The notes: generated by a model from the sequence alone, not told the origin. A stretch of DNA of 64,000 bases from Acidimicrobiia bacterium (GCA_016871335.1 VFZF01000006.1:1-64000), one strand, 5' to 3'. Positions 24,531 through 34,199 are shown, counted from the first letter of the stretch. Program-made: numbers and translations.

Positions 24531-26861
24531 CTACTTGATCGTGACCGTCGTCGGCGTGAACTGCAGCGGCACTTGCTGCCCCGTCGCGCTCATTGCCACT
24601 CCAGCCAGGGCAATCTGCGACTGGCCTGGGCCGACTGCTTCAAACACGATCGACGCCAGGAGGCCGTTCCCCGTCGCACCGACCTTGTCGCCAGGTCGCG
24701 TGATCACAAGGTCGATGCGGCCGGTCGCCGGGTCAATCAGCGGCGAAAACGATGTGGCAGCCCCATCGCCGCGCATCACCGTGCCCTCGTTGACCACAGT
24801 CGCGCGAAGCACCGCAGGGTTGTACGTCACTGACAGTGTCACCGACTGCATGTTCGTCGCGTTGGTGACCGTCAGCGGCATTGTGTACGGTTGCCCGCCG
24901 ACCTGCCATTCCGAACCAGGGGGGACCAGCTCGATCCTCGCAGGGTCCGAGGACGCCGGTGCCGGAGCTGCCGCGCCTCCTGGACCGATCGGCACGATGC
25001 CGACGGCCCGGCCTGCGGGCGGCTGTGCCAAGTCCGTCGGCGGCGCTTGAGCAGCGGCCGCAGGTGGTGCGGTGGTGACTCCACCGCCGGCCAGCGACTG
25101 CTCCGTGATGAGCGGCGGCTGTGACGAAGCGCCGAAGTTGTTGCCGGTGCCGACATACATCGGCGCCAGGTCAGCCGGCGTCAGTTCCTGTGACCGCAGA
25201 ATCCGCGGCGTGATAATCATCACGATATCGCTGGCACCAACCGTCGTTTCCGCGCCGCCGAACAGGGACCGCAGGAACGGGATGCGATTGATCCCCGGCA
25301 TGCCGCGCACGGTCGCGCGGTCCTCTTCCTTGATCAGACCGGCCAGCAGATTCGACTCGCCATCACGCATACGCAGCGTCGTCACCGCCCGGCGCGAACC
25401 AAACGACGGCAACGAGGTGCCCGCAACATCGACGTTCGGACCGACGCGGCTGCTCTCCACTGTGATTTCGAGAATGATCTCGCCGTCGAAACTGACGCGC
25501 GGCACGATGGTCAGCACAACGCCGACTGTTCGGTAGTTGAAGGACGTCACCGGCGAGTTCGCGATCGCACCCGGCGCCTGTGCGGCGAAGGTCGTTGTCG
25601 GAATCGGGATTTCGTCGCCGAGGTTCAGCTGGAGGTTCGCGCGCTCCTGGCCGCGGAGCTGCGGCCGCGCGAGCAACTTGGTATTTGTATCCGACTCGAG
25701 CAGCCGGATGAGCGCCGTCGGGACGGAGGCATAAAAGTCGGACGTGCTCACGCCCTGGCTGATGGTGTTCAGGTTGAACGGCGGTGGCGACACTGGAGGA
25801 AAGGACGCGCTGGTATTCGGCGGCGCGACTTCCGGCGACATCGTGAAGCCAAGGGCGTACTGGTTCAGGTTCAGGCCGAGCTGCTTGACGCGCTGTGTGT
25901 CAACTTCGAGGATCTCGACGTCGATCAGGACTTCCGCCTTCGGCTTGTCGTTCGCGCGAATCAGCTGATCGAAGATCTGCAGCACAGGCTGCGTGGCGCG
26001 CACGGTGAGCGCATTGGTGTTCTTGTTGAGCACGACCTGCGGGCGCACACCCGGCACCTGCTGGATCAACTGGGACAGGAGCTGCTGCATTTCCTGCGCC
26101 TCGACGTGTGACAGATAAAACACCTGCACAAACACATCGTCGTGCGCCGTCCGGCCGTTCGAGTCGGAGCCGTAGACAAGGATGCCACGCGGGTTGATGA
26201 CCTTGAACGTCAACGAGTTGGCGTTCAGCACCTGATGAAGCGCCGACTCCAGTGTCTCGCCCTGCAGGTCAATCGAATACGGACGTGAAAGCTGCGGGCC
26301 GATGTTCGGCTGTTCCACAAACGAGATGTTCACCCCGACGAATGCGCCGATTGACGTCAGGATTTCACGGACGGCGGTGTTAGTAAAGCGAAGGTTCACC
26401 GGCGCGCGCGGCTCGGCGAGTACGGGGATTGTGGAAATCTGCCGCGACTGATCGCGCAGCGTGTCCATCCGTGAGGGCGACCGCAGGGCCTCAATCTCCT
26501 CGCGCAGTTTGCGTTCAATCGCGACGGCCTTGGCGGCGGCGAACACGTTGGCGGGGTCGAGGTCAGCGGCAAGCCGGTATTCGGCGGCGGCGGCCGACCA
26601 CTGTTCCTGTGCCTCCAGCTCGTGCGCGCGGGCCACATGTGCAGTCGAGGCGGCCGCAGTGGCCCGCTGCAACGCGATTTTGACGTCGATGCGCCCCGGA
26701 TCGGACGCCAGCGCAGCCCGATAGTAGGCCACCGCCGCATCCCAGTCTCCACTGTTGGCGGCCGACTGCCCCTGGCGCACGGCACGTCCTGTGGCACACC
26801 CGCTCACGGTCGTCAGAGCCAGAACCAGTACGACACTTCGCTGCATTCGCGTTCTCACCAC
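24531..26861 (-). CDS. Secretin with N-terminal TPR and C-terminal cohesin-like domain
   Basis: A 776-residue outer-membrane secretin (GspD/PilQ class). The signal peptide ends VSGC with Cys22 as probable lipid site. TPR-like helices occupy about 25-120 (DWDAAVAYYRAALASDPGR). An STN-type and N1-type periplasmic region follow (NISFVEQPNIG, then VFYLSHVEAQEMQQLLSQL and VVLNKNTNALTVRAT). The secretin gate domain runs about 330-580 with VGVVLTIVPRVS and SNLLAGLIKEEDR ... INRIPFLRSLFG and VMIITPRIL. After a Pro/Ala linker, residues about 640-776 form a cohesin-like beta domain (VTLSVTYNPAVLRATVV; GLLASIVFEAVGPGQSQIAL). That tail is not in standard GspD or PilQ. GTG start with GGAG 5 bases upstream. 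Confidence 0.88.
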   Translation of the reverse strand: MVRTRMQRSVVLVLALTTVSGCATGRAVRQGQSAANSGDWDAAVAYYRAALASDPGRIDVKIALQRATAAASTAHVARAHELEAQEQWSAAAAEYRLAADLDPANVFAAAKAVAIERKLREEIEALRSPSRMDTLRDQSRQISTIPVLAEPRAPVNLRFTNTAVREILTSIGAFVGVNISFVEQPNIGPQLSRPYSIDLQGETLESALHQVLNANSLTFKVINPRGILVYGSDSNGRTAHDDVFVQVFYLSHVEAQEMQQLLSQLIQQVPGVRPQVVLNKNTNALTVRATQPVLQIFDQLIRANDKPKAEVLIDVEILEVDTQRVKQLGLNLNQYALGFTMSPEVAPPNTSASFPPVSPPPFNLNTISQGVSTSDFYASVPTALIRLLESDTNTKLLARPQLRGQERANLQLNLGDEIPIPTTTFAAQAPGAIANSPVTSFNYRTVGVVLTIVPRVSFDGEIILEITVESSRVGPNVDVAGTSLPSFGSRRAVTTLRMRDGESNLLAGLIKEEDRATVRGMPGINRIPFLRSLFGGAETTVGASDIVMIITPRILRSQELTPADLAPMYVGTGNNFGASSQPPLITEQSLAGGGVTTAPPAAAAQAPPTDLAQPPAGRAVGIVPIGPGGAAAPAPASSDPARIELVPPGSEWQVGGQPYTMPLTVTNATNMQSVTLSVTYNPAVLRATVVNEGTVMRGDGAATSFSPLIDPATGRIDLVITRPGDKVGATGNGLLASIVFEAVGPGQSQIALAGVAMSATGQQVPLQFTPTTVTIK

Positions 26862-26891
26862 CAGAACTCCTTCATCCCACTCATCTGCGTC

Positions 26892-27494
26892 CTACTGCCC
26901 CGAGAGTCTGATCGTCTGTTGACCCCGCCCGTCCGGATAGGACATCACAATCGTTTCCAGCGCCACCTTCACCAGACGGAACCGACCATCCACCAGGTCG
27001 CCTTCACGCGCGACCACGATCTCCCCGCCAATGCCCAGCGCGACCACCTTGCCCAGTCGCTTTGGATCCTCGACGTATCCAAGGAACTTCACTGGAATCT
27101 GCGGCAGCGGTGGTGGCCCACTCGGTGTGGGCGTCGTCGGCTGCGGCGGAGGCGGCGGTGGTGCTGCCGGCGCCGGTCGCGGCGGAGGTGGAGGCGCGCC
27201 GAATCCGAAGGGATTGCGCGCGGCCGACGGCTGCTCCGGTACCGGCTCAAGGTCCGAAAGTCGAATCGGCTCCGGCAATCCCCCACCTGCTGCCGACCGC
27301 CCTCCCGACACGGGTGGCGCCGGTGCCGGCGCCGGAAGAATCGGCGTGGTCAGTGCATTGGACGCCACAGGCGGCGTCTCAGTTGCCCCGCCGCCGGCTT
27401 GCGTGTACCACACGACGAGTGCGACGACGATCAATACGCCGAGCAGGAGCAGTTGCCGGCGTTGTTCCGCCGGCGTGGAGGCCGCCAGTTTCAC
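26892..27494 (-). CDS. PilP/GspC-like inner-membrane to secretin connector
   Basis: A 200-residue bitopic protein: one membrane helix (LLLLGVLIVVALVVWYT, about 14-30), a long Pro/Ala-rich spacer with a proline-dense block (about 100-130), and a small C-terminal beta domain (about 132-200) beginning PVKFLGYVEDPKRLGKVVAL. The last resembles the HR domain of GspC and the PilP fold, which bind the N0 or N1 domain of secretins. It overlaps pilO by 4 bases and precedes the secretin gene by 30 bases, as expected for a connector. Confidence 0.8.
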   Translation of the reverse strand: MKLAASTPAEQRRQLLLLGVLIVVALVVWYTQAGGGATETPPVASNALTTPILPAPAPAPPVSGGRSAAGGGLPEPIRLSDLEPVPEQPSAARNPFGFGAPPPPPRPAPAAPPPPPPQPTTPTPSGPPPLPQIPVKFLGYVEDPKRLGKVVALGIGGEIVVAREGDLVDGRFRLVKVALETIVMSYPDGRGQQTIRLSGQ

Positions 27495-28096
27495 TGGCCG
27501 CCTCCGGGAGCAGAGCGTGAATAGTAGGTGGCCACCTGGAGCACCACTTCGAGGGATCCGCCTGAGCCTCCGCCCGGCGCTCCCTGCACGCGCCCGCTCT
27601 GGCCCAGCTTGACGCCCTCGACGACGAAGAACTTCTCGGAGGTTTCGAGCAGATAGAGGAATCGTCGCACACCGGCGTATTCACCGGTCAGCGTCACGTC
27701 GGTGCGCCACCGCATGAGGGGGCTTCCCTCCACTTCCTCCGGTTCGAAGACACTGCTCTGGTGCGAGATGCCGGTCTCTCTGGACAGGGTGTCGAGATCG
27801 AGATACAGGAGTGTCCGCGCTGCGGAGAGATTAGCCGGCAATACATCAGCGTAGAACTTCCTGAGTTCCTCGCCGGCGCGCGTCTGACTGGCTTTGGTGT
27901 CGGTGGCGATGCGGGCCATACGGTTGGCCTCCGCCAACGCCATCTTGACGTCCATCGCGCGGTTCTCGTCATTCACAAGCGCGCGTGAGAGCGGCACCAC
28001 GGCCAGGCCGATGACGAGCAGGTTGATGACCAGCACCGTCAGCAGCGGCACCACCACCATCCGGCGTTCCTGAAGCACCCGCCGCCACAGACTCAT
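27491..28096 (-). CDS. PilO-like pilus assembly protein
   Basis: A 201-residue bitopic protein with one membrane helix near the N-terminus (VVPLLTVLVINLLVIGLAVVPL), a coiled-coil segment (about 45-85, MDVKMALAEANRMAR) and a ferredoxin-like domain with LTGEYAGVRRFLYLLETSEKF, the typical core of PilO/GspM proteins. It pairs with PilN in the inner-membrane platform. It overlaps pilN and pilP by 4 bases on either side. No PilO name is proved by motif alone; order PilM-PilN-PilO-PilP supports it. Confidence 0.85.
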   Translation of the reverse strand: MSLWRRVLQERRMVVVPLLTVLVINLLVIGLAVVPLSRALVNDENRAMDVKMALAEANRMARIATDTKASQTRAGEELRKFYADVLPANLSAARTLLYLDLDTLSRETGISHQSSVFEPEEVEGSPLMRWRTDVTLTGEYAGVRRFLYLLETSEKFFVVEGVKLGQSGRVQGAPGGGSGGSLEVVLQVATYYSRSAPGGGQ

Positions 28097-28716
28097 CGCG
28101 GGCCTCCAGAGCCGCCGGCAGGCGCCGGCGTCGGCGCCGCGGACTCGGCTGGCGGCGTGATCTTTGGTGGCAGATACCCCGCGCGCAGCGTCACGCGCTG
28201 CATGCCCTCTTCGGTGCGGTCGGCCACCGACGGAAGCACGTCGTAAAAGGCCCCGGTGTCCTCGAGGGCCTTGGCAAATTCCTCGACGTCATCCGCGCGA
28301 CGGCCCAGCAGCAGCATCGAGACACGCATCTCGCCGCGGTCGATTTCCGGCGTGACGGCCGTCAGGCGCACGCCATACGGGATGGTGGATTCGATATAGC
28401 CGAAAAACGTCGTCCAGCTGAATGTCCGCGCGCCGATCAGGTCGTTGGCCAACCGGGTTGACCCTGCGAGGCTCTGGAGCGAGGTGCGGTCGACGCTGTT
28501 CTGCACCGCCACGGCGCCGGCGCGAATCTGCGCGGCCTGCGCCTCATCGGCGTTCATCTGGGCCCGCAACTCGGATCGACGAGACGACAGCGACGTCAGA
28601 CGCGTGACGTTGAAGATCGTCAGCGCGACGACCACCAGGGTGATGACCAGCAGCGCGAGGCTGACCAGGCGTTCGTTATAAAAGGGCCGGGTGGCAAGGT
28701 TGCCGCGCAGCATCAT
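28093..28716 (-). CDS. PilN-like pilus assembly protein
   Basis: A 207-residue bitopic protein. The cytoplasmic N-terminus LRGNLATRPFYNERLV carries the short conserved NL-x-x-RPFYNE segment by which PilN docks into the groove of PilM. A membrane helix follows (LALLVITLVVVALTIFNVT), then a coiled coil and a periplasmic ferredoxin-like fold (FGYIESTIPYGVRLTAVTPE). The C-terminus is Pro/Ala-rich. Its ATG overlaps the pilM stop. The ATG repeats (ATGATG), so either codon may start. Confidence 0.88.
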   Translation of the reverse strand: MMLRGNLATRPFYNERLVSLALLVITLVVVALTIFNVTRLTSLSSRRSELRAQMNADEAQAAQIRAGAVAVQNSVDRTSLQSLAGSTRLANDLIGARTFSWTTFFGYIESTIPYGVRLTAVTPEIDRGEMRVSMLLLGRRADDVEEFAKALEDTGAFYDVLPSVADRTEEGMQRVTLRAGYLPPKITPPAESAAPTPAPAGGSGGPR

Positions 28717-29684
28717 CAGGCGACCCTCCGTTCACGCACCAGCACACCGAGGGGCGCGGCGAGCGCATCCAGCATCTCCGCACCCGGTGTGATGCGGTCG
28801 CGGACCGTGGCGGCCGCGCGAATATCCACGGTGTCCGCCTGGACGCCGAGTCGCTCCGACAGCTCTCGGCGCATCGCGTCTCCGCCGCCAACCACCCACG
28901 ACGACCCGCACAGCCAGACGCGCGCAAACTTGCCGCCGCCCAGGCGGTCTTCGTGGTACATCGCGGTCTGGTGGACCAGCGCGCCCAGTGGTTCATCCTC
29001 GATCGCCAGCCGATGCCGGTAAAACATGAGTGATCCCTGCCGCACAATCGCGAGCGACGTGGACTCGCGGGCCAGACACACAAGCAGCCAGTCCCCCGCC
29101 GGCGCATTGCCATTGGCGAGACTGGCATTCAGGACATTCAGGCTTGCGACGTCAACCAGACCGACGTGGGTGCCAAGGGCCGAGACGGCGACTTCGTACT
29201 GCGCCACCACATCGCGCTGCGCGGCGACCGCCGCCACGGTGGTGGCTCCCGGCGCGGTGTGCGTCACGACTGACGATACCTGCGCATCCTCGATCGAAAA
29301 CGGCGTGGTCTTCTTGACCTGCCATCGGACGAGCTGGTCGACATCCGCCGCCTTCTGCGGCAGTTCCTCGAACGTGAGGAGCGACACACGTGCGGCCGAG
29401 TCGGGAATCACGAGCGCGGCTCGCTTCGGCACCTTGAGCCCCGCCTTCTCGCACGCCCGTCGGAGCGCGGATGTCACCACCGTCGGATCCGGCACATTGG
29501 CTCCGGTCAACGCCGGAGTCACCGCCTCCGGCGGCAGCGTTTCGGATCCGTAGGCCGACACCACGAGTCCGTCCGCCGACGACGCCACCTCAGCGACCGT
29601 GACGCGGCCGTTGGCAATCTCGAACGCCACCGTCGGCACCGGCGGCGCAAATCCGAACAGGAAGGAGGAACGGCGGGTGCTCAT
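28716..29684 (-). CDS. PilM-like actin-fold pilus assembly ATPase
   Basis: A 322-residue cytoplasmic protein of the actin/FtsA-like class. The N-terminus has VPTVAFEIANGRVTVAEV, an ATP-binding phosphate-1-like segment; LVIPDSAARVSLLTFEELP and LVRWQVKKTTPFSIEDAQ are typical of PilM. It lacks the membrane helix of GspL, so the system is organised like a type IV pilus. Start ATG 29684, overlapping the PilB gene by 4 bases; the longer open frame reads into PilB out of frame and is not used. Confidence 0.86.
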   Translation of the reverse strand: MSTRRSSFLFGFAPPVPTVAFEIANGRVTVAEVASSADGLVVSAYGSETLPPEAVTPALTGANVPDPTVVTSALRRACEKAGLKVPKRAALVIPDSAARVSLLTFEELPQKAADVDQLVRWQVKKTTPFSIEDAQVSSVVTHTAPGATTVAAVAAQRDVVAQYEVAVSALGTHVGLVDVASLNVLNASLANGNAPAGDWLLVCLARESTSLAIVRQGSLMFYRHRLAIEDEPLGALVHQTAMYHEDRLGGGKFARVWLCGSSWVVGGGDAMRRELSERLGVQADTVDIRAAATVRDRITPGAEMLDALAAPLGVLVRERRVA

Positions 29685-31321
29685 TCGACGAAGGTCACCT
29701 TGTTGATTTCGCGCAGTGTCGTTTCGCCCTTCATCACCAGGGTGACCGCGCACTCGCGCAGGAACGTCATGCCTTCATCCTTCGCGGCACGTTTGATCTC
29801 CGAGGTGGGGCGTCGTTCGAGAATCATGTCACGGATGCGATCGGTGAGATCCATGAGCTCACAGATGGCCGTGCGGCCCTTGAACCCGGTGCCGCCACAC
29901 TCGATGCAGCCTGCGCCTTCGAAGAACGGGTGCGTGCGCGCCAATGCCGGGTCGAGCGCGGATTCCACCAGCATCGCCTCGGACACCTCGGCCGGACGTT
30001 TGCAGTGTTCGCAGATGCGGCGCACAAGCCGCTGGGCGAGCACACAGTTGAGGGCGGACACAAACTGATAGGGCTCGACGCCCATGTTCAGGAACCGGCC
30101 CAGCACGTCGATGACGTTGTTGGCGTGCACCGTGGTGAACACCAGGTGGCCTGTCAGGGCCGACTGAATCGCGATCTGGGCGGTTTCCGGGTCACGGATT
30201 TCGCCGACCATGATCTTGTCGGGGTCGTGACGCAGGATCGACCGGAGGCCGCGCGCAAACGTCAGTCCTTTCTTCTCGTTGATCGGAATCTGGGTGATCC
30301 CGCGCAGCTGATATTCGACCGGATCTTCAATCGTGATGATCTTGTCTTCGCTGGTCTTGATCTCCGACAACGCCGCATACAGCGTGGTGGTTTTGCCGGA
30401 GCCTGTCGGGCCGGTGACCAGCACCATGCCGTACGGCTCGCGGATGTACTTGCGGAACCGCCGCATCTCCTCCTCGGGCCACCCGAGGAGGTCCAGCTTC
30501 AGTTCGGTGAACTGTTCGCTGATCGACTCCTTGTCGAGGATGCGGATGACCGAGTCTTCCCCGTTCACGCTCGGCATGATCGAGACGCGGAAGTCGATGG
30601 TCTTGCCCCGCACGCGCATCTTGAAGCGGCCGTCCTGCGGCACGCGCTTTTCGGCGATGTCGAGTTCCGACATGACCTTGATGCGCGAAATCAGCGTGCT
30701 GTGATGCCGCTTGTCGATCGGCTTCATGGCCGACTGCAGCACGCCGTCAATCCGGTACTTCACATGCACCGCATCGTCGCCCGTTTCCACGTGGATGTCC
30801 GACGCCCGGCGTTGCAGCGCGGTGTACACCATCGTGTCGATCAGGCGGATGACGGGACTCGCGTCCTGCGTCAGCTTGTCGACCGTGAGGTTCTCGTCTC
30901 CGGCGACGCCCTCCTCGTCGCGCAGGATCTGCATCTGGAAGCCCTCGGTGGCCTCCTCGAGCACGCGGGTGGAGTTCTCGCTCTTTTTCAGAATGCCCTG
31001 AATCGCCGACGGCGCCCCGACGGTCACGCGAATCGGCAGGCCCAGCTGCAGACCGATTTCATCGATCGCCTGCAGATCGCTCGGGTCGGACACGACGATG
31101 AGGAGCGTCTGGCCGTCACGCCGGTACGGCACAAAGCCGTATCGCAACATCAGATCGGCCGGGATGCTGCGGAAGAGTTCGTTGTTGATCAGGAACCGCG
31201 TGAGGTCCACGAACTCCAGCTCGTACCTCGCCGCGAGCTTCCTGGCCCGCGCCGCTTCGGCGGCGTGGTCAACCGGCGCGTTTTCGCCGTCTGCGTAGAG
31301 GTCTTCGTTCTCAGCTGCCAT
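29681..31321 (-). CDS. PilB/GspE-type assembly ATPase
   Basis: A 546-residue hexameric motor that drives pilus extension or secretion. An MshEN-type N-terminal domain (about 25-150: LARYELEFVDLTR, LMLRYGFVPYRRDG) is followed by the N2 region with ASDIHVE, then Walker A GPTGSGKTTTLYAAL near 300, the Asp box IITIEDPVEY, Walker B ILRHDPDKIMVGEIRD and the His box ALTGHLVFTTVHAN. A zinc site CEHC ... CIEC is present near 425-468, as in GspE/PilB. No PilT-type retraction ATPase is in the window. Start ATG 31321; 4 bases after pilC. Confidence 0.95.
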   Translation of the reverse strand: MAAENEDLYADGENAPVDHAAEAARARKLAARYELEFVDLTRFLINNELFRSIPADLMLRYGFVPYRRDGQTLLIVVSDPSDLQAIDEIGLQLGLPIRVTVGAPSAIQGILKKSENSTRVLEEATEGFQMQILRDEEGVAGDENLTVDKLTQDASPVIRLIDTMVYTALQRRASDIHVETGDDAVHVKYRIDGVLQSAMKPIDKRHHSTLISRIKVMSELDIAEKRVPQDGRFKMRVRGKTIDFRVSIMPSVNGEDSVIRILDKESISEQFTELKLDLLGWPEEEMRRFRKYIREPYGMVLVTGPTGSGKTTTLYAALSEIKTSEDKIITIEDPVEYQLRGITQIPINEKKGLTFARGLRSILRHDPDKIMVGEIRDPETAQIAIQSALTGHLVFTTVHANNVIDVLGRFLNMGVEPYQFVSALNCVLAQRLVRRICEHCKRPAEVSEAMLVESALDPALARTHPFFEGAGCIECGGTGFKGRTAICELMDLTDRIRDMILERRPTSEIKRAAKDEGMTFLRECAVTLVMKGETTLREINKVTFVE

Positions 31322-31325
31322 CAGA

Positions 31326-32549
31326 TCACCGCGCCAGACTCGACAATTGGAACAACGGCATGTAGAGCGACAGCAGCAGGCCTGCGATCACGATGCCCAT
31401 GATAATCAGCAACACTGGCTGGACGAGGTTGGAAAACCGCGTCAGGCTCGTGTCGTTTTCCTCGTCGTAGAAGTCGGCGATGCTGTTCAGCATCTCGGCG
31501 AGGGCGCCGGTGGACTCGCCCACCTCGACCATCTCAATCGCCACGTCCGGAAACGTCCGCCGCTGCTGGAGCGCGTGCGCCAGACTCGACCCTTCGCGCA
31601 CCTCGCGCGCCGCAATGCCGAGGTCGGCTGCGACGGCCTGATTCCCGATCGACTTCGCGGCAATATCCAGGGAGTTCACCAGCGGAATGCCGCCGGCCAG
31701 CAGAGTGGAAATGGTCCGTGCGACCTGTGCCGTGGAAAACTTCCGGCTCAGCGGGCCAAACCATGGCAGGCGCATGATCGCCCGGTCCAGCCGGCTGCGC
31801 TGCCCGGGCTGCCGCACCCACACACTGACGCTCACAAAGATCGCGACCAGCGCGGCGACCCAGATGAAGGCGTACTCGACGATCGAGGTGGAGAACGCGA
31901 CGATCAGCTGCGTGGACGCCGGCAGTTCCGCGCCCGCGCCGAAGCTTTCGTAAAACGACGCAAACTCCGGGACCACCTTGAACACGATCATGCCGACGAC
32001 CGCCGCCGCCAACAGCAACAACACGACCGGGTAGATCAGGGCCGAGATCATCTTGCTGCGCACCGAGGCGATGACCTTCATGTGCGACACATACCGACGC
32101 AGAACCGTCTCAAGGCTTCCGGATTTTTCGCCCGCCATCAGCGACGCGTGGTAGATTCCGGTGAACATGCCGCCCTGCGCTTCGAAGGCATCGGACAACG
32201 CGCTGCCGGAGCGTACGCGCTCGTACACATCATCGAGCACGCGCTTGAACGTGGGATTGGGGACGCGGCGACGGAGGATGTCGAGGGACTGGACAAGCGG
32301 CAGACCGGCGCGCAGCAGCGTCGCCATCTCCTGATTGAAGATCAGGAACTCTTCGCTGGCGATTTTCTTCGTGCGTGAGGGCAGCCGGAAGGAAAAGCCG
32401 CCAACGCCCACGCCCCCCAGCGGCTGCAGCGAGAGCAGGAACAGGCCCTTCTCTTCGAGTTCCATCCGGAGCCGGGCTTCGTTCTCCGCCACGAACGTCG
32501 CGGTGGACACATGTCCGGTAGCGGTGGAAACCCGGCAGCGATACTCCAT
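31326..32549 (-). CDS. PilC/GspF-type inner-membrane platform protein
   Basis: A 407-residue polytopic protein with two T2SSF domains. An N-terminal extension (about 1-70) precedes the first domain (FLIFNQEMATLLRAGLPLVQSL) with membrane helices LIYPVVLLLLAAAVVGMIVF; the second domain (KFSTAQVARTISTLLAGGIPL) ends with the helix LVQPVLLIIMGIVIAGLLLSLYMP. It links the PilB motor to the pseudopilins. Its length and duplicated layout are standard for the family. Confidence 0.94.
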   Translation of the reverse strand: MEYRCRVSTATGHVSTATFVAENEARLRMELEEKGLFLLSLQPLGGVGVGGFSFRLPSRTKKIASEEFLIFNQEMATLLRAGLPLVQSLDILRRRVPNPTFKRVLDDVYERVRSGSALSDAFEAQGGMFTGIYHASLMAGEKSGSLETVLRRYVSHMKVIASVRSKMISALIYPVVLLLLAAAVVGMIVFKVVPEFASFYESFGAGAELPASTQLIVAFSTSIVEYAFIWVAALVAIFVSVSVWVRQPGQRSRLDRAIMRLPWFGPLSRKFSTAQVARTISTLLAGGIPLVNSLDIAAKSIGNQAVAADLGIAAREVREGSSLAHALQQRRTFPDVAIEMVEVGESTGALAEMLNSIADFYDEENDTSLTRFSNLVQPVLLIIMGIVIAGLLLSLYMPLFQLSSLAR

Positions 32550-32563
32550 GATGCGCTCGCGGC

Positions 32564-33241
32564 CTATTTCCTCGTCAGCGACAGAATGCGCTGCACGTAG
32601 TTCTGGGTCTCTTTGAACGGTGGAATTCCCTGGTAGCGGCTGACGGCTCCTTCGCCGGCGTTGTACGCCGCGAGCGCCAATGATTCGCGGCCGTGGCCGT
32701 AGCGATCAAGCAGCCCACGCAGATGCCGAAGGCCCGCGTTCAGGTTCTGCGCCGGGTCGAAGGGATTCTCGAGTCCGTACTGCCGCGCGGTCGCCGGCAT
32801 CAACTGCATGAGCCCCATCGCGCCCTTCGGCGACACGGCGTCGGCGCGATAGTTCGACTCCACCTTGATCACCGCGTGCGCGAGCCGCACATCGACGCCG
32901 TGCGCGGAGGCCATCTGGTCGATCAGCACCCGCAACGCCTCGGGGCTGTCGGGCACCGCCGCCTCGACTGGGGCGGGAGCGGGCGCGAGCACCGGTTCGG
33001 GTTCCGGTTCCGGCCACGGCACTTCGTCGGGCACCACCTCGAGTACGAAATCCCGCGGCGCACGCATTTCGCCACCTGTGCGCAACGTCAGAACCACCTC
33101 CGCCCCGTCATACCGGACGCCGGCGACATTCACGACGCGTCCGCCGCGAAGCGTGACGAGATCCGCCCAGGCGTGCGCCGGTGCGAGGCCCGTCAGGACG
33201 AGCACCAGCAGGAAGAGCCGGCGGACGTCAGGACGGGTCAA
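32564..33241 (-). CDS. Exported lytic transglycosylase (SLT domain)
   Basis: A protein of about 225 residues. A hydrophobic signal (RLFLLVLVLTGLAPAHAWA) is followed by a short beta domain with TLRGGRVVNVAGV, a Pro/Glu/Ala linker, and a C-terminal SLT domain (about 95-215) with the catalytic Glu in LAHAVIKVESNYRADAVS, then GAMGLMQLMPATARQYG and SLALAAYNAGEGAV. It cuts murein glycan strands, probably to let the secretion or pilus machine through the wall. The start is uncertain: TTG at 33241 was chosen because it gives the shortest complete signal peptide and overlaps the upstream stop by 14 bases. Confidence 0.82.
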   Translation of the reverse strand: MTRPDVRRLFLLVLVLTGLAPAHAWADLVTLRGGRVVNVAGVRYDGAEVVLTLRTGGEMRAPRDFVLEVVPDEVPWPEPEPEPVLAPAPAPVEAAVPDSPEALRVLIDQMASAHGVDVRLAHAVIKVESNYRADAVSPKGAMGLMQLMPATARQYGLENPFDPAQNLNAGLRHLRGLLDRYGHGRESLALAAYNAGEGAVSRYQGIPPFKETQNYVQRILSLTRK

Positions 33242-34118
33242 CAAACAGGTGATAAATCCGGATGCCCAGCTCACGGGTGTCCTGACCGGCGCCAATGGTG
33301 GCGGGGACAAACGACGGCGCAACGACCACGCGCAGCTCGACCATGTCGGCGGGGCCAAGGCTGTCCGCGCGAAGGGGGATGCGACGAAGCAGGGGGTCTC
33401 TGTTGTCTGCGGCAAACGTGGCAACGCTCAGGCTGCCAAGATAGACGTTCACAACCTGCGGTTGGTCGAAGAGATCCGGCCGTGCGTCATATTCGAGGTA
33501 GAGCGTCGCGTCCTTCTTCGGGTTGCGAAAGTTGACCGCCAGTTCCTTCGTCGTCCATGACCACTCACGGGCGGGGTTCTCCGGCGCGAACTCGTCGGCG
33601 TGGTACGTCCCGGCGCGCCTGACGACAAAGATATTCTCCGACTGCGGGAGCAACCGCAGCGTCGCGACCTTGTACGACCGGCCTTCCGGTTCCGGACCGG
33701 ACAGGGGCGCCCGCGTGTCGGTCGCATCCGTGCGGTAGAGACCGACGCGCACAGTCGCCTGACCCAGATACGGGACAATCGGGATGAAGCTGGTCCGGGT
33801 GTAGGTCACCCGACTGCCGGCCTTCCACTCCGTCGTAGGCGTGGGCGGGTCGTGGTCGTCGGCCCAGCGCAACAGGCCATCGGCATCCAGCAGATGCATG
33901 AAGACGCGGTACTGGCCGTCGAGGCTCTGGCCCGGGGCCACGTCGAAGGTGTAGGTCATGTCAATCGGGCTGCCGAGCGGGGCGGTGGCCTTGCTGAGGG
34001 TTACGGCGACGCTGGCGACCGGCGGCGCCTCGGCCAATCCGCCACACGCGACGCCTGCGCCCACGACGAGCACGGCCATCGCCGCACGAAGCCCCTGACG
34101 CCAAGAATCCACGATCAT
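33228..34118 (-). CDS. Predicted lipoprotein of unknown function
   Basis: A 296-residue protein with a lipobox-like GAGVACGG (Cys near residue 25) at the end of a hydrophobic signal. Two beta-rich regions follow: residues about 35-155 ([31 protein letters not shown]) and about 160-296 with [23 protein letters not shown]. The pattern is Ig-like or carbohydrate-binding-like; no family is recognised. It heads the pilus/secretion operon and overlaps the transglycosylase gene, so it may act at the envelope with it. ATG at 34118 was chosen as the last start before the signal peptide. Confidence 0.65.
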   Translation of the reverse strand: MIVDSWRQGLRAAMAVLVVGAGVACGGLAEAPPVASVAVTLSKATAPLGSPIDMTYTFDVAPGQSLDGQYRVFMHLLDADGLLRWADDHDPPTPTTEWKAGSRVTYTRTSFIPIVPYLGQATVRVGLYRTDATDTRAPLSGPEPEGRSYKVATLRLLPQSENIFVVRRAGTYHADEFAPENPAREWSWTTKELAVNFRNPKKDATLYLEYDARPDLFDQPQVVNVYLGSLSVATFAADNRDPLLRRIPLRADSLGPADMVELRVVVAPSFVPATIGAGQDTRELGIRIYHLFVDPS

Positions 34119-34199
34119 CACAACCGCAACATCGTACCGTATTGCCCCTATGCTCTTCAATATGTTAGCGTTGCGGCGATTGTGCCCCCACGGGATGCC

